Source: Cryptomeria japonica (taxonomy: Eukaryota; Streptophyta; Pinopsida; Cupressales; Cupressaceae). Taken from it: a DNA stretch of 64,000 nucleotides. The notes beneath the pieces are model-generated. The model was given only the letters and a program-made list of their open reading frames with translations. It did no database searches and had not been told where the DNA came from. A program made the translations under genes and the position numbers. The DNA is taken from assembly GCF_030272615.1 (NCBI RefSeq), contig NC_081408.1, positions 769,135,336-769,199,335 on the forward strand, read 5' to 3'. Position 1 is the first letter of the stretch, and each line of letters opens with the position of its first letter. This document shows positions 45,951-57,800 of this stretch, piece by piece.

Positions 45951-47670
45951 AGCACTTAGGGCGCTCAAGGGACGACGTCGGTAGGGTATGACCCCGAGTG
46001 TTCGATCGAGTGGAGGGGAAAAATAGGAGCATTCATAGGGTAATAATTCCTAACCGGACATGTCGGAGATGACGGTTCATCATCGTGACGAGCAGAACGA
46101 GAAATTGGCCACGCGACAATATTCCATTGAGACTAACAATTTTTTTGCCAAACGAAAAATTGCTTCCCTAATAAAACCGTAGGGCAACTTGAAAAACCAA
46201 GATAGGATTTTGTAGGGACCCCTCTCATGGCCCTATAGGTTCAAATAGATCGTTTGTAGGTGCCACAGATTCTGAGTTAGGGCCCGTCAAAGTTTGACAA
46301 TTTTGAGCACTTAGGGCGCTCAAGGGATGACGTCGGTAGAGTATGACCCTGAGCATTTGATAGAGTGGGGGGGCAAAATAGGAGCATATATAGGATAATA
46401 ATGCCTAACTAGACATGTCAGAGCCAATGGTTCGTCATCGCGATGAGCAGAATGAGAAATTGATCACGCGACAACATGCAATTGAGTGAGACTGACGATT
46501 TTTTTACCAATCGAAAAATTGCTGCCCTAATAAAACTATAGGGAAACTTGAAAAAAAAAGATAGGATTTTGTAGGGACCCCTCTTGTGGCCTCATAGGTT
46601 CAAACGAATCATTTGCAGGTGCCACAGATTTCGAGTTAGGGCCCATCAAAATTTGACAATTTTGAGCACTTAGGGCGCTCAAGGGACGACGTCGGTAGGG
46701 TATGACCCCGAGCGTTCGACCAAGTGGGGGGGGGAAATAGGAGCATGCATAGAGTAATAATGCCTAACTAGGCATGTCAGAGCTGATGGTTCATCATCGT
46801 GACGAGCAGAACAAGAAATTGGCCACGCGACAACATTCGATTGAGTGAGACTGACGATTTTTTCACTAACCAAAAAATTGCTGCCCTAATAAAACCATAG
46901 GGCAACTTGAAAAATCGAGATAGGCTTTTGTAGGGACCCCTCTTGTGGCCCTGTAGGTTCAAATGGATCATTCACAGGTGCCATGGATTCCGAGTTAGCA
47001 CCCATCAAAGTTTGACAATTTTGAGCACTTAGGGCGCTCAAGGGACGATGTCGATAGGGTATGACCCCGAGCGTTCGACCGAGTGGGGGGGAAAAATAGG
47101 AGCATGCATAGGGTAATAATGCCTAACTGGACATGTTGGAGCTAACAGTTCATCATCGCGATGAGTAGAACAAGAAATTGGCCACGCGACAACATTCGAT
47201 TGAGTGAGACTAACGATTTTTTTGCCAACCAAAAAATTGCTGCCCTAATAAAACTATAGGGAAAATTGAAAAACCGAGATAGGCTTTTGTAGGGACCCCT
47301 CTCATGGCCCCATAGGTTCAAATGGATCATTCACAGGTGTCATAGATTCTGAGTTAGGTCCTATCAAAGTTTGACAATTTTGAGCACTTAGGGCGCTCAA
47401 GGGACGACACCAGTAGGGTATGACCCCGAGCGTTCGACCAAGTGGGGGGGAAAAATAGGAGGATGCATAGGGTAATAATGCCTAAATGGACATTTTAGAG
47501 CTGACGGTTCATCATTGCGACGAGATGAATGAGAAATTGGCCACGCAACAACATTCGATTGAGTGAGACTGACGATTTTTTCGCCAACTGAAAAATTGTT
47601 GCCCTAATAAAACCCCAAGCATTCGACCGAGGTGGGGAGCAAAATAGGACCATGCATAGGGTAATAATGA
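45951..47670. repeat. 359-bp tandem repeat, about 4.7 copies
   Basis: AGCACTTAGGGCGCTCAAGG begins copies at 45951, 46306, 46665, 47024 and 47383; the last is shortened near 47615. Copies share CGACGTCGGTAGGGTATGAC and CCTAATAAAACC. It lies between the two convergent genes. Open frames on - (46679-47680) repeat with the unit and are not genes. Confidence 0.93.
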
Positions 47671-47990
47671 ATTGTATCAAGTATTGTTCATTAAATGAAT
47701 TGTATTGTATTGTTCATTAAATAACCATTATTAACCATTGTTAATTATTGGAATGAAGATTAAAGATTTCCATGATAACACCACGCATAGACGAGCAACA
47801 ATTTATATGATCGAATATCAATTTATGTATATATAAAAATGTCAAATGATTACAAATATATGTCCATACACAAATATGGCATAAATGCCAACTCAAACAA
47901 AATGTATGTCTAAATACGTGAATGTATGTCCATATACAAAATATACATGCCAACTAGACATGTAAGCATCCCAAAACTATTTATAACATC
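47671..47990. other. Downstream region of the six-exon gene
   Basis: AT-rich DNA between the tandem array and the stop codon of the minus-strand gene. It probably contains the 3' untranslated region. Nothing else seen. Confidence 0.5.
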
Positions 47991-49762
47991 CTAAGTTGTT
48001 GATGGATCATCAAAATCAATCCTCTTCGCCGCACTACTCGGCTCTGAAGGATCCTGCACAAGAAAAACAAACCACGATTAATATTAGTTATATTATATAA
48101 TTCACATTTGAAAAGTTAACATAAAAATGAACTATAATTGAACTATTCATGTTTACTTCATCTCCACATTTTCTCTTCAGCTTTGTAGGACTCTTGATGT
48201 ATGTCTTCAGTAGAGAAGGTATGTTTTGAATATTTTCATACACAACCTACATATGTTCAGAAACATGACATTGATACAAGTTAGCATATAACTGTCACTA
48301 ATAATAACAAATTATATCTACTAATCAAAAAATAAAATAAACACACATCTATTCGAGGCATCTCTTCTTCTTCTTCAGGTATACTGGGTGTAGTCATCAA
48401 GGATGTGAAGCCAAGAATTCTTTGTATATATACACAACAAGTATATGAAACTATCAATCTATGTCTTGACATGTATAATCACTATAAGTTTTTTAAACTA
48501 TTCATCCAATCATATTTGCATTCAATTACCTTTCCCTTGTCTCCAACTGCACTACCAGATCCTAAATCACACTACCTCACACTCATGCTGCTACAAGAGT
48601 AAAATAAGATATACATGCAAGTTACTACATAATCTAATTAACACCAATATAAATGATAAGCATGTATGTACAATAAAATACAAACGACTAGGTGCAATAA
48701 TATATGTACCATCAAGCTATCGAGGCCAAATGAAATGGCCGACAAGGTGCCCTCCTGAATCTGTCTCAACTCCTCCTCGATCATCAACTGTTAAATAGAC
48801 CATGTAAATAAAAATTAGTACTTAATATTATCTAGATTATAAATATTTTATTAAAATATAACATGAACTATGAAAATCCAAATCTTACCACTACATCATC
48901 AATGTATGATGACGGTGCCTCCTCGCCTCTAGCATGTGAGGACTCCCTATGGTATCCTCCAGTCTGTGTAATAATATCTGGTGCATCATGCATCTCATGC
49001 ACCTCATAATCTGCATTGTCCACAGGAGGATCAACGGGCTGTCCAACTAGACCCAAGCATACATGCCCACACATGACACAACTATGGGGCATGCATATGT
49101 ATGGAGCCGAGGATGATGTGTCAACGCCACCAGATGCACTGCTACCATCAAGAGTAGGATGAGCTATTGACCTAGCCTGAGAAACCAAAAGGCTACTCAA
49201 AGAGTGAATAGCCGATATGGTCCGTGAAGCTGCCTCACAAATGATATCAGGATGCTGCACTGTAGGTGGGGGATCAATAGGAGGAGGGGGGACATATGGA
49301 CCCTGGACTACTCTGACTGCCCCAGGTCTATTTTGGGGCATACCTAAACCTACACCTTGGAAAGGTTGGATGTCAAAGTAGTTCACATGTTTGCGTAAAA
49401 CAAACTCACCATACAATTTTTTTATGAAATAGAAGGGGATATCAAGATTGTTGTTGGGTGGTTTGTCGAAAACCATCCACCAACGATCCCAAAAGTTTTT
49501 CACAATCCCATCATTTGTGCACCATTTAATAGAAAGTTTTGTTTTTTGGGGATCTACGAGTTGACCAGTGCGGGGATTGACAAACAATGAGGCGATATCG
49601 ACTTTGGATATCTTGAGATCCTTGATATCCTTATACGACAAGCCATCTGCATATTTTTCCCTCATAGAATGCAATCAAATCCTAAATTGAGGGGGGGTTT
49701 GGCAAATGAGGGTTTGGTTGTTGCAGTTGTGGTTGGTCAGTGTTTTCATTGTTATCCCCCAT
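47991..49762 (-). CDS. Six-exon accessory gene of the DNA transposon (unknown protein)
   Basis: Predicted exons on -: 1 (49762 or ~49662 to 48889), 2 (48787-48710), 3 (48561-48530), 4 (48419-48347), 5 (48246-48157), 6 (48053-47991). Each intron has GT..AG borders (GTAAGA after exon 1, TTTTCTTGTGCAG before exon 6) and the phases join one frame, about 350 codons. Exon 1 reads REKYADGLSYKDIKDLKISK, then KNFWDRWWMVFDKPPNNN, FIKKLYGEFVLRKHV and a Pro-rich part. The later exons add an acidic run (PEEEEEMPRID), a basic stretch (SPTKLKRKCGDE) and end SSAAKRIDFDDPSTT. I recognise no domain. The 5' end is unsure: ATG 49762 (MGDNNENTDQPQLQQ) meets TAG after 26 codons, so an indel, stop or missed intron lies before the ATG near 49662. 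Confidence 0.62.
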
Positions 49763-50104
49763 TTTTAACCTAATTGAATGTAAACAATTAAATTTAGTTA
49801 ACAAATTTAAACAATTAGGTATTTGATTTAAAAAACCGTAGTTTTCATGAAAAAAACCATATTTTCAATGAAAAATCAAATAAACATTAACAAAAAATAC
49901 AAAAAATGAATGAAAATGATTGAAAATGATAAAATTCTTACCTTTCAATCTATTTTTTAGCAATTTTTTGCCAAAACACCGGATATTGGACTTTGATAAA
50001 ATCACACAGCCCGTGAGTTAAAAATGACTCACGGGCTGTCACTGTCAAAATATATTTGTCTCAGAAAATCAGATATCCGATATCCGATTTTTATACTTAA
50101 ATTA
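49763..50104. other. Upstream of the six-exon gene, right core of transposon
   Basis: AT-rich, probably promoter of the minus-strand gene. It holds the hairpin at 50006-50039 and the motif GATATCCGATATCCGATTTT at 50073. Confidence 0.5.
50006..50039. other. Perfect 13-bp hairpin
   Basis: ACAGCCCGTGAGT and its exact complement are separated by an 8-base loop (TAAAAATG). It is GC-rich in AT-rich surroundings, lies upstream of the minus-strand gene, and no T-run follows. A protein-binding palindrome or structured 5' RNA is possible. Confidence 0.8.
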
Positions 50105-50378
50105 TTTTAAAATAACATATATAATATAATATAATATTATATATTATATAATACGTATTATATAATATATAATATAATATTATATTATATATTATAATAT
50201 ATATAATATAATATAATATATATAATATAATAATATATTATATAATACGTATTGTATTATATTATAAAATATAATTATATATTATATAATATAATATTGT
50301 ATTATATAATACGCATTATATAATATATAATATTATATTATATTATATATATAATATATTATAATATATATAATATAA
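50105..50378. repeat. AT microsatellite, left of LINE
   Basis: ATATTATATAATATAAT runs, with ATACGTATTATATAAT recurring. Similar DNA continues at 60403-60480, after the LINE, showing that the LINE inserted into the microsatellite. Confidence 0.9.
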
Positions 50379-50449
50379 CCCGTTAATGGGTCCTGGAGGG
50401 TTAGTCCCCTGTCGGAACCAACAAAAGACGAGGTTAAATAGGAACTGCC

Positions 50450-50903
50450 AACAAAGGAGTGGATTAAAATTAATTTTGATGGGGCCTCTAGGGGGAATCC
50501 AGGTATCTCAGGAGTGGGAGTAATTGCAAGAGATGATAAAGGGGTTATCCTTTTCAAGGGGGCTCAATGATTACAGAATGGGACAAATAACAAAGCGGAA
50601 GCACAGGTGGCACTAATGGCTACGAAATTGGCCATAAACATGAAAGTGTCGAAATTACATTTGGAAGGGGATTCCCAAGTGGTTGTCAACGCAATCGCGA
50701 AAGGTAACACCCCTTCATGGAAACTATCTCATTGGGTGGAGATAATACGCGAAAAACTCACCTCTTTTGAGGCTTTTCGGGTCTCCCATGTCAAGAGAAG
50801 TGCTAACGCAGTGGCGGACCTCCTCTCAAATGTTGGATGTGATATGACATGCCAAGTGGCCAAGTGGTGGAAGGGTAATGATAGTGTATGGAAGTGGTAT
50901 TAA
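50450..50903 (+). pseudogene. LINE RNase H domain
   Basis: Reads WIKINFDGASRGNPGISGVG, VIARDDKGVILFKGA, then TGA, then NGTNNKAEAQVALMATKLA, LHLEGDSQVVVNAI and SVKRSANAVADLLS-like ends. The D, E, D, D catalytic residues are present. This C-terminal RNase H is typical of plant L1-type LINEs and would remove the RNA strand after copying. One in-frame TGA at about 50567 breaks it. Confidence 0.85.
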
Positions 50904-51225
50904 TGCAGTTTGTGAAGCTCCAAACCAGTAAGCACGCTAGACGGCTCGCAAGGACAAGTACTCACTATCACTAGCATTATAATTAATGTGGCAGTCCAAA
51001 AGCACAGAGTCTTGGTTCGAGACAATGCTGGTGGGCAAGAAATCTGCCTTGAAATCTCTTTCCATTTATTTCACAGATCATGCATTTATATCCTGCCCCA
51101 AACGACGACGGATTTATAACTAATTTGAAATTTGTGCAATGTATTTGCCAAAACCGAATTAATGAAGGTTGTTTGTGTCTTTGCAGTTTAATTTTTTCTG
51201 TTTTAACAGGTTGTGAGCAGGTTCA

Positions 51226-51540
51226 ATGGAGGCTAATTTCACGCTCCGAATAGAGAAGAAATTGGTCCCTTTCCTGGGAATGGTTTCAGACAAATGTTTG
51301 CAAGGTCTTTTCAAATACAAGGAAGATAAGTTGTGGAGTGCTGCTCGGTTAATGATGGGGGAGGAATTGGTGCATATCCATTTCCAGTACAGAACAAATA
51401 TGGAGGTCTACTCTTTGATAATGGCATGGGCTTGCGAATTCAAACCCGAAGTGGAGAAAGTCAAGCTAACAATGAAAAAGCTTATTGATGGGGATTACTT
51501 AATTAATCTTGATTCCATCCTGGAATGGGTGATACCCTAG
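51226..51540 (+). CDS. Small ORF downstream of LINE RNase H (unknown)
   Basis: 104 codons: MEANFTLRIEKKLVPFLGMV, then YKEDKLWSAARLMMGEELVH and INLDSILEWVIP. It starts after a pyrimidine-rich, splice-acceptor-like stretch (TTGTTTGTGTCTTTGCAG near 51168). The LINE continues after the LTR element with KLIRIDEVIKALKVVARMEV, DPNFGNLDCILKMKSKAAKG and EEMKKPNQNDLD (59880-60144), which may be its second half. No family recognised; it could be captured host sequence or a real LINE extra ORF. Confidence 0.45.
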   Translation: MEANFTLRIEKKLVPFLGMVSDKCLQGLFKYKEDKLWSAARLMMGEELVHIHFQYRTNMEVYSLIMAWACEFKPEVEKVKLTMKKLIDGDYLINLDSILEWVIP

Positions 51541-51547
51541 ACATGAA

Positions 51548-52511
51548 TGTTACTACTTATCAAATTTCCATTAGTTTTATATTCAAAGTCATATTATTCA
51601 TTCTAGTCGGTTTGTATTACTGAATCATACAGTCAGTACACACAGAGAAGTCGATATGAATAGTCTAGTCGGTTATAGAAGAAAGCAGTCACAGAACGCA
51701 GTATTCACCGAGCTGTTTACCGAGTATTGTTTCATGGCTAATGAGCAGTAAAGTTAACTCGTCGAGTTGATAATCACCGAGTGTAACGTTTTACCAGATA
51801 CATTGAACCTGGACATGCACATAAAAACGTGTTACAAGATCGAGGCACATCTAACCATTTTTACATTGGAAATTGCACTAGAAGATTATGTTTGATTGCA
51901 AGGTCAATCTAACCAATGAAATATTTTGTTTAGTTATTCATTCGAGGAATCTTTTTATAAGATTGAAGCAATGAATTAGATCACCGCTATAAGAGATCTA
52001 TTTATACAGCATGATTTTAGGGTTAGCCATAAGAGATGTGAGATATGTGTGTGTATGCATGAAGGAAGACTGTTACAGAGACACAGAGGTCATCGAGAAG
52101 GTTATCAGAGAACAGTCAAAGAATAGAGTAAACAGAAGGGTTTACCGAGTTACAATATGGGTTACCGAGGTATGCTACAAGCTAGGTAATCTTATTCTAA
52201 GCACATACAATCTGCTATAGCATTTCAGATGTAAAGTTGCAGATATTTGTAATGATTTTATTGTAATATTTTGAAGCTGTAAGAGAAACCTTTAACAGGG
52301 TAAAAGACTCTAACCAAGTCTATAAATTGTAAATCCTCTAACTAGGTGCAACATTTATATAGTGTTGTAAAATCCTTTAGTAAGGTAGATCTAATAGATC
52401 TTGTTACTCCTAACAGGGTAAGCTATCAGAAATAGCTAACACGTAGCTCTAACCAAGCATCTTTATTATTGCAATAGTGAAGTTGTGGGTACCATCCCCA
52501 CTGCAGTTTTA
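51548..52511 (+). repeat. 5' LTR (3'-truncated), forward
   Basis: Begins TGTTACTACTTATCAAATT, matches 58595 onward and stops at GTTTTACTCT, where the full LTR continues CTCTAACCAAGAG. The join uses a shared CTCT. The reading MILGLAIRDVRYVCVCMKED inside is LTR sequence, not a gene. Confidence 0.85.
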
Positions 52512-52522
52512 CTCTGATACCA
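52512..52522 (-). other. Inverted primer binding site
   Basis: On - the sequence TGGTATCAGAG follows the inverted LTR end TGGGCCTAACA after two bases. It matches initiator methionine tRNA. It points away from the gag gene it should precede. Confidence 0.85.
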
Positions 52523-52524
52523 AT

Positions 52525-53372
52525 TGTTAGGCCCAATCAAATAATAACTTTACTGTTATGCATAAACCGAATAGTGCAGTAACATAAAATAAAGCTAAAA
52601 CATATAGATACCAATCATACATGATTCACTCCATAACACATATATTTTGGTCACGCAGAAAATCTTGGTTAGAGAGAAAAACTGCGGTGGGGATGGCACC
52701 CACAACTTCACTACTGCAATAATAAAGATGCTCGGTTAGAGCTACATGTTAGCTATTTCTGATAGCTTACCTTGTTAGGAGTAACAAGATCTATTAGATC
52801 TACCTTACTAAAGGATTTTACAACACTATATAAATGTTGCACCTGGTTAGAGTCTTTTACCCTGTTAAAGGTTTCTCTTACAGCTTCAAAATATTACAAT
52901 AAAATCATTACAAATATCTACAACTTTACATCTGAAATGCTATAGCAGATTCTATGTGCTCAGAATAAGATTACCTAGCTTGTAGCATACCTTGGTAACC
53001 CATATTGTAACTCGGTAAACCCTTTTGTTTACTCTATTCTTCGACTGTTCTCTGATAACCTTCTCGGTGACCTCTGTGTCTCTATAACAGTCTTCCTTCA
53101 TGTATACACACACATATCTCACATCTCTTATGGCTAACCCTAAAATCATGCTATATAAATAGATCTCTTACAGCGGTGATCTAGTTCATTGCTTCGATCT
53201 TACAAAAAGATTCCTCAAATGAATAACTAAACAAAATATTTCATTGGTTAGATTGACCTTGCAATCAAACATAATCTTCTAGTGCAATTTCCAATGTAAA
53301 AATGGTTAGATATGCCTCGATCTTGTAACACATTTTTGTGTGCATGTCCAGGTTCAATGTATTTGGTAAAAT
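52525..53372 (-). repeat. Inverted LTR copy
   Basis: Complement of about LTR position 240 to the LTR end, joined to mid-gag sequence at 53373. Compared with the 3' LTR it lacks about 55 bp near its end (the CACCCCTCCCCTCTTAG segment). Confidence 0.85.
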
Positions 53373-53387
53373 GATGAAATCACAAGA

Positions 53388-54332
53388 TTGACTGGGATTC
53401 AACAAAATATGACAGATCAACTAGGTTATGCACATCATGAAGCAATTCTAAAAGATGATGAGAATCAAGCATTGAAACTTCAAGTATCAAGATTGACCAA
53501 TGAACTTGAAATAGAGAAGAAATCCAAAGAAACATTGAAGAAAAGTTATGAAGCATCAAAGATGTTGGATGAGAAACTGAACACAAGACGACCCTACAAA
53601 AATGCAGGACTCAGTTACAAAGGAAAAGACTCTACCGAGAAAGGAATTCATACTACCGAGAGAGGAGAATCATCAAAGAAAGCTGGAAACAAGAATAACA
53701 TCAAAAAGAAAAATCCTATTTGCTACTACTGTGGAAATCAAGGTCACACTGCCAACATATGCCAGATCAAAAAAGGTAAGCAACCAAATATCACTAAGTC
53801 CAATGATTATTGTTACAATTGCAATAAATATGGTCATACATCTAATCAATGCAGGACAAAGTCTGTTAACAACCATCAGAAGGAAAAATTCAAAGGGTTT
53901 TGTAGAAACTACAATAGATATGGACATAGTACCGAGAAGTGCTGGCTTAAGCAAAATAACCACATTTGGTCTGCACACCAAGCAAATACTAGAGGTTACC
54001 GAGCTCACACACATCCTTACTGACAATATGTAGCAGTACCATGGGATTACAATACAAGGATATGGTGTGAATGTTGTGGAAGATATGGACATATAAGTGC
54101 CAACTATTTTATAAGGTTTGGAATGAACAACCGAAGATCATGGAGAAATCCTGGTATGACATGTTTTCATTGTCACAAAGTTGGACATTTAGCTGGAGAT
54201 TTTAGAGATCAACCTAGAGAAGACACTGAAGAAATAAAAGAGAAATTTAAGATGATTTGGAGAAAGAAGGAAATCATGTCAGATGAAGAAAGCACCTTAC
54301 CTACCGAGTTGGGTGCACCTATTCCAAATTAA
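53388..54332 (+). pseudogene. Gag with five zinc knuckles (5'-truncated)
   Basis: One frame throughout, with one TGA at 54021. A coiled-coil part (ENQALKLQVSRLTNELEIEK) is followed by a basic linker and knuckles CYYCGNQGHTANIC, CYNCNKYGHTSNQC, CRNYNRYGHSTEKC, CECCGRYGHISANY and CFHCHKVGHLAGDF. The first two are full CCHC; the others have lost one Cys. It ends PTELGAPIPN and TAA. The N-terminus is lost at the LTR junction. Similar to 21172-22210 of the minus-strand element, with the same coiled coil then knuckles order. Confidence 0.82.
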
Positions 54333-54871
54333 TCAATAAAGGTATGAAGGGACTGCATTCTCATAAGGTTAAAATCATAACAGTTCCTATTCTATTATGT
54401 ACTAAATTCAAAATCTGCATAGTCAAGACACATTAGTAAGTTTGAAATTCTATCAAAAGTACTTTACAGGAAACCTGTTAAGTCAGTGTATACAGGAAGC
54501 CTGTCTAGTCGGTAAATGAAGGAAATTTGGTTACTCGGTTAAAAGGAAACAAAAAGGAGGAAATCGGTTAAAAGGTGAACTGAGTGCATTTAATGTTTTA
54601 ACCTAACCCGCACAAAGCCCGATAAGGTATTTTGTGTACTTAAAGGTATTTTCGCGGTCATTTACATTCACCAAGTTTTCAAGAAGTAGAGCAGAGTGAA
54701 TCAAGGCGATCAAACCACCTTCAAAGTGAAATTTAAGGTATTTACATCAAATCTCATCAAATTGCTAAGTTGGTTTACCGAACCTATTGAGCATTATTAT
54801 CTGATAAGTGTGAAGTGTTAGTCGTTTGTAAACCCTAAGGATAATTTGTCAAATCTTACCCGAAATTTACC
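54333..54871 (+). other. Spacer between gag and second ORF
   Basis: No gene. It ends in AAATTTACCATGG, a good plant start context, so the second ORF probably starts independently rather than as a gag fusion. Confidence 0.5.
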
Positions 54872-57800
54872 ATGGCGCCCAAGATCCAAGATCCCGTAGT
54901 TATCAAAAATGTGGAGAAGCCCTCGCTGAAATATTCTTTGACTCCCAAAGTCGCCTCTAAACCAGATGACAAAACCACCTTTTCACTCATCCTAGATCGA
55001 GTCTTACTAGTTGAAGATGTGAGATTCTTCACCAAATGCCGTGTTGAGGAACTCGGTCATGTTGAGATCAAAGATGCATATGATGAGCTATGCACTGATG
55101 GCAAACTGGATAGAAAATTTGAGCATATCAAAATCAAGGGATTAACTAAAGCCCTAGCCTATCCCCGTGTGTTCAAACCCCAATGGGTTAAGTTTGTACT
55201 AAGCCGAGTACATGATGATTTCATGTGGCTACAAGAGCAACCATTCAAGATCACTAAGGAAGTCATTCACTTGATCACCGGATATCCTATCTATGATCAT
55301 GCAAGAGCACAGAAGATGATATCACAGAAGGAGCTAATCAGTCTAACTAGAGTAGAATCTAATTACTGAGGACTGAAGTTAAACAATGTCACTGATCCTG
55401 AACTCAAATTTTCCATTAGAGTCATTGGTTACTTTTTCTTTCAATCGGCAAGGGAAAACAGTGTACCCTATGCAGTAGTGGACTTAGCATACAAAATTGT
55501 TAAGAAAGGCATGAAAATTGACTTGTGTGAAGTATTGTTGAAAAACTTGTTTGAAAACCTGAATACAATAAGGAAGTCGAAGAAGAAGAACTCGACAAAT
55601 ACACTGAAGTTTGGTTCACTTCTTGTATGTATGTTTTTCTACTTTGAGAAGTTTTTCCCAATAGTCGGTAAAGTAGTTTGGGAGCTACACCGACCTATCA
55701 CCCATCAAATTAATGACTTTATCAAGAAATTGGGAGATAATTTTAATGATATCATGGATGACTACTTCAGCAAATTTCAGGAGAAAATGCACAACAGGTA
55801 CAGGATTCCACCACAGCTAGTAGAAAAGTATAAGGATGATATATGTTTTGAGGTCAACATTGATTATTGTTATGTAAATGTTGTTGAACCGAGAACTCAA
55901 TCGTTGCAACCAATGGGTTATGAGATTGATTATGATATAACATAGAAACAAATTGATGCCTATTTATCATTGCCAAGGCATGCAACCGAACTAAGGTATG
56001 GAACCTATGAAGAGGTGAAGGAGAAAGTAAAAATGAGCATTGTAGTACCTAAGGCTACAAGAAAAGCTACAAAGATGATAAAGGTTTTATCTGAGAAATT
56101 CAGAGAAGAGTCTTCCTCCACACCTGTCAAAGGCGTTCTTGCCATTACCGAAGAGGAGATAGAAGCCCAAGAGGCAGCCATAACACTTAGCACCGAGTTA
56201 CCTAAGGGTAAAGTTTTGAAGAGAAAGAAATAGGATACTTCCAAGGCCCTACCAACTCCACCAACAAAGAGACCCAACACTAGAGCATCAACTGCATCAT
56301 CGAGTAAGAGACAAAAGAATGTTATTGCTCCCAAGGTAACCAAGACCTACAAGAAATCTACTTGGAGAATCATTTTGAAAAAAGAGTCCAGTGATACAGA
56401 GTCTGAGGATGCAAACAAATTCCAGATTGTAAAAAGCCAGAAGGTAAATATACATAGTGTAGAAAAATTCTGTGCAAATCTGAAAGAATATGGTGGATTT
56501 AGTTCATTTAGATTTGTGAAGTATGAAACCCAGAACAATGATGAGAAGAGACAAATTGAAGAAGCTGTCATCTACACACTTCTAAAGTTTTGGTTAGTTC
56601 CAGTAGAACTAGCAAAGTCACTTCCAGATGAACTTTATGCACATATTGATAATAGGTGGAAGTATGCAATGGACTCAGAGAAACAAATTAGAGAAAGAAG
56701 TCTAGTCCATCTATTTCCTGATATGTCTGTAGCAGAAATAAAGGAGCATTTGACAACCTACAATTCAAGGTTTCTTGTCAAACAAAGCACCCTAAAATTG
56801 ATGAATGGGCTCTACATTGATGTAGAAAAAGAGACTAAAGCAAAGTGGCAGGAAATTTTCAAAAACAGGGATGTCGGTGAACAATCTCAAATTGAAATTG
56901 TTGATGTCACCGAGCAAGATCCAGATGTCATCGAGCAAGGTCCAGACCTGGTTGACACTATACAAATTGATGAAGATGTAATGGATATAGAAGCACCAGA
57001 GCAGGAGATGATTGAAGGCACTACCTATGCAAAACTTGTCTCTAGTGAATCTGACTTAGAACATGTTCAGCCTTATCCATCGATGAAGCCACCTGTCTCT
57101 ACTGAAGCTCCTAAGGATACAGATCAAGGCACCAAAGGTACCAAATCTGAAGTAGCAGAAGATACAACCAAAGATTAGATGTCTCAGGCACCATCAAGCA
57201 CTGTAAATGTCACAGCTGAGACCCCTAGCACCGAGACACCCAAGGACCCTACAACGGCTACAAGAATAGACCAAAGTGTTGCATCTACCAAGCAACCTAT
57301 CGAGGGTCAACAAGCCTCCAAAGCTATTGTCTTGGTCCAACTGACCAAAGGTAAAGAGAAGAAGGTGAAAAAGAATAGTTTTAAAATTGATTTAACTAAA
57401 CCAATCGTGTTGCCCAATGTAGACATTTCCAAATTGAAAGGGCAAGCACTCACTGAATTCGGTGAACTATGCAAAGCAGAGGTCAAATAGGAGAAGCAAC
57501 TGGCCATATAGAGGAAGAATAAAGTACTTCAGAAGGTTAAGACACTACTCACAGAAATGCTACCTTCAGCAACAGTGTCAACCGATGCAGCCATCCATAT
57601 TCAATTGGATGAACTCCTTAGTCAAATAGAATCATCCAAAGTTGATGCATCTGAGTACTTAAGAAAGCTCAAGGATAAAGAGCTAACTGCCAAAATGATA
57701 GAAGAAGTACAAAAATCCATTGCTATTGGCAAGGTAAAACTTGTACAATTTATTGCTGAGTTGTCCCCTCAACTCAAGCACATTCTTTCATTATTTTAGA

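Noticed and set aside
46679-47680. Several similar 60-70 codon frames on -
   Set aside because: They repeat with the 359-bp tandem unit and carry no domain.
52011-53149. Matching 60-70 codon frames MILGLAIRDVRYVCV on both strands
   Set aside because: They are the same LTR segment in forward and inverted copies, with no gag or enzyme resemblance.
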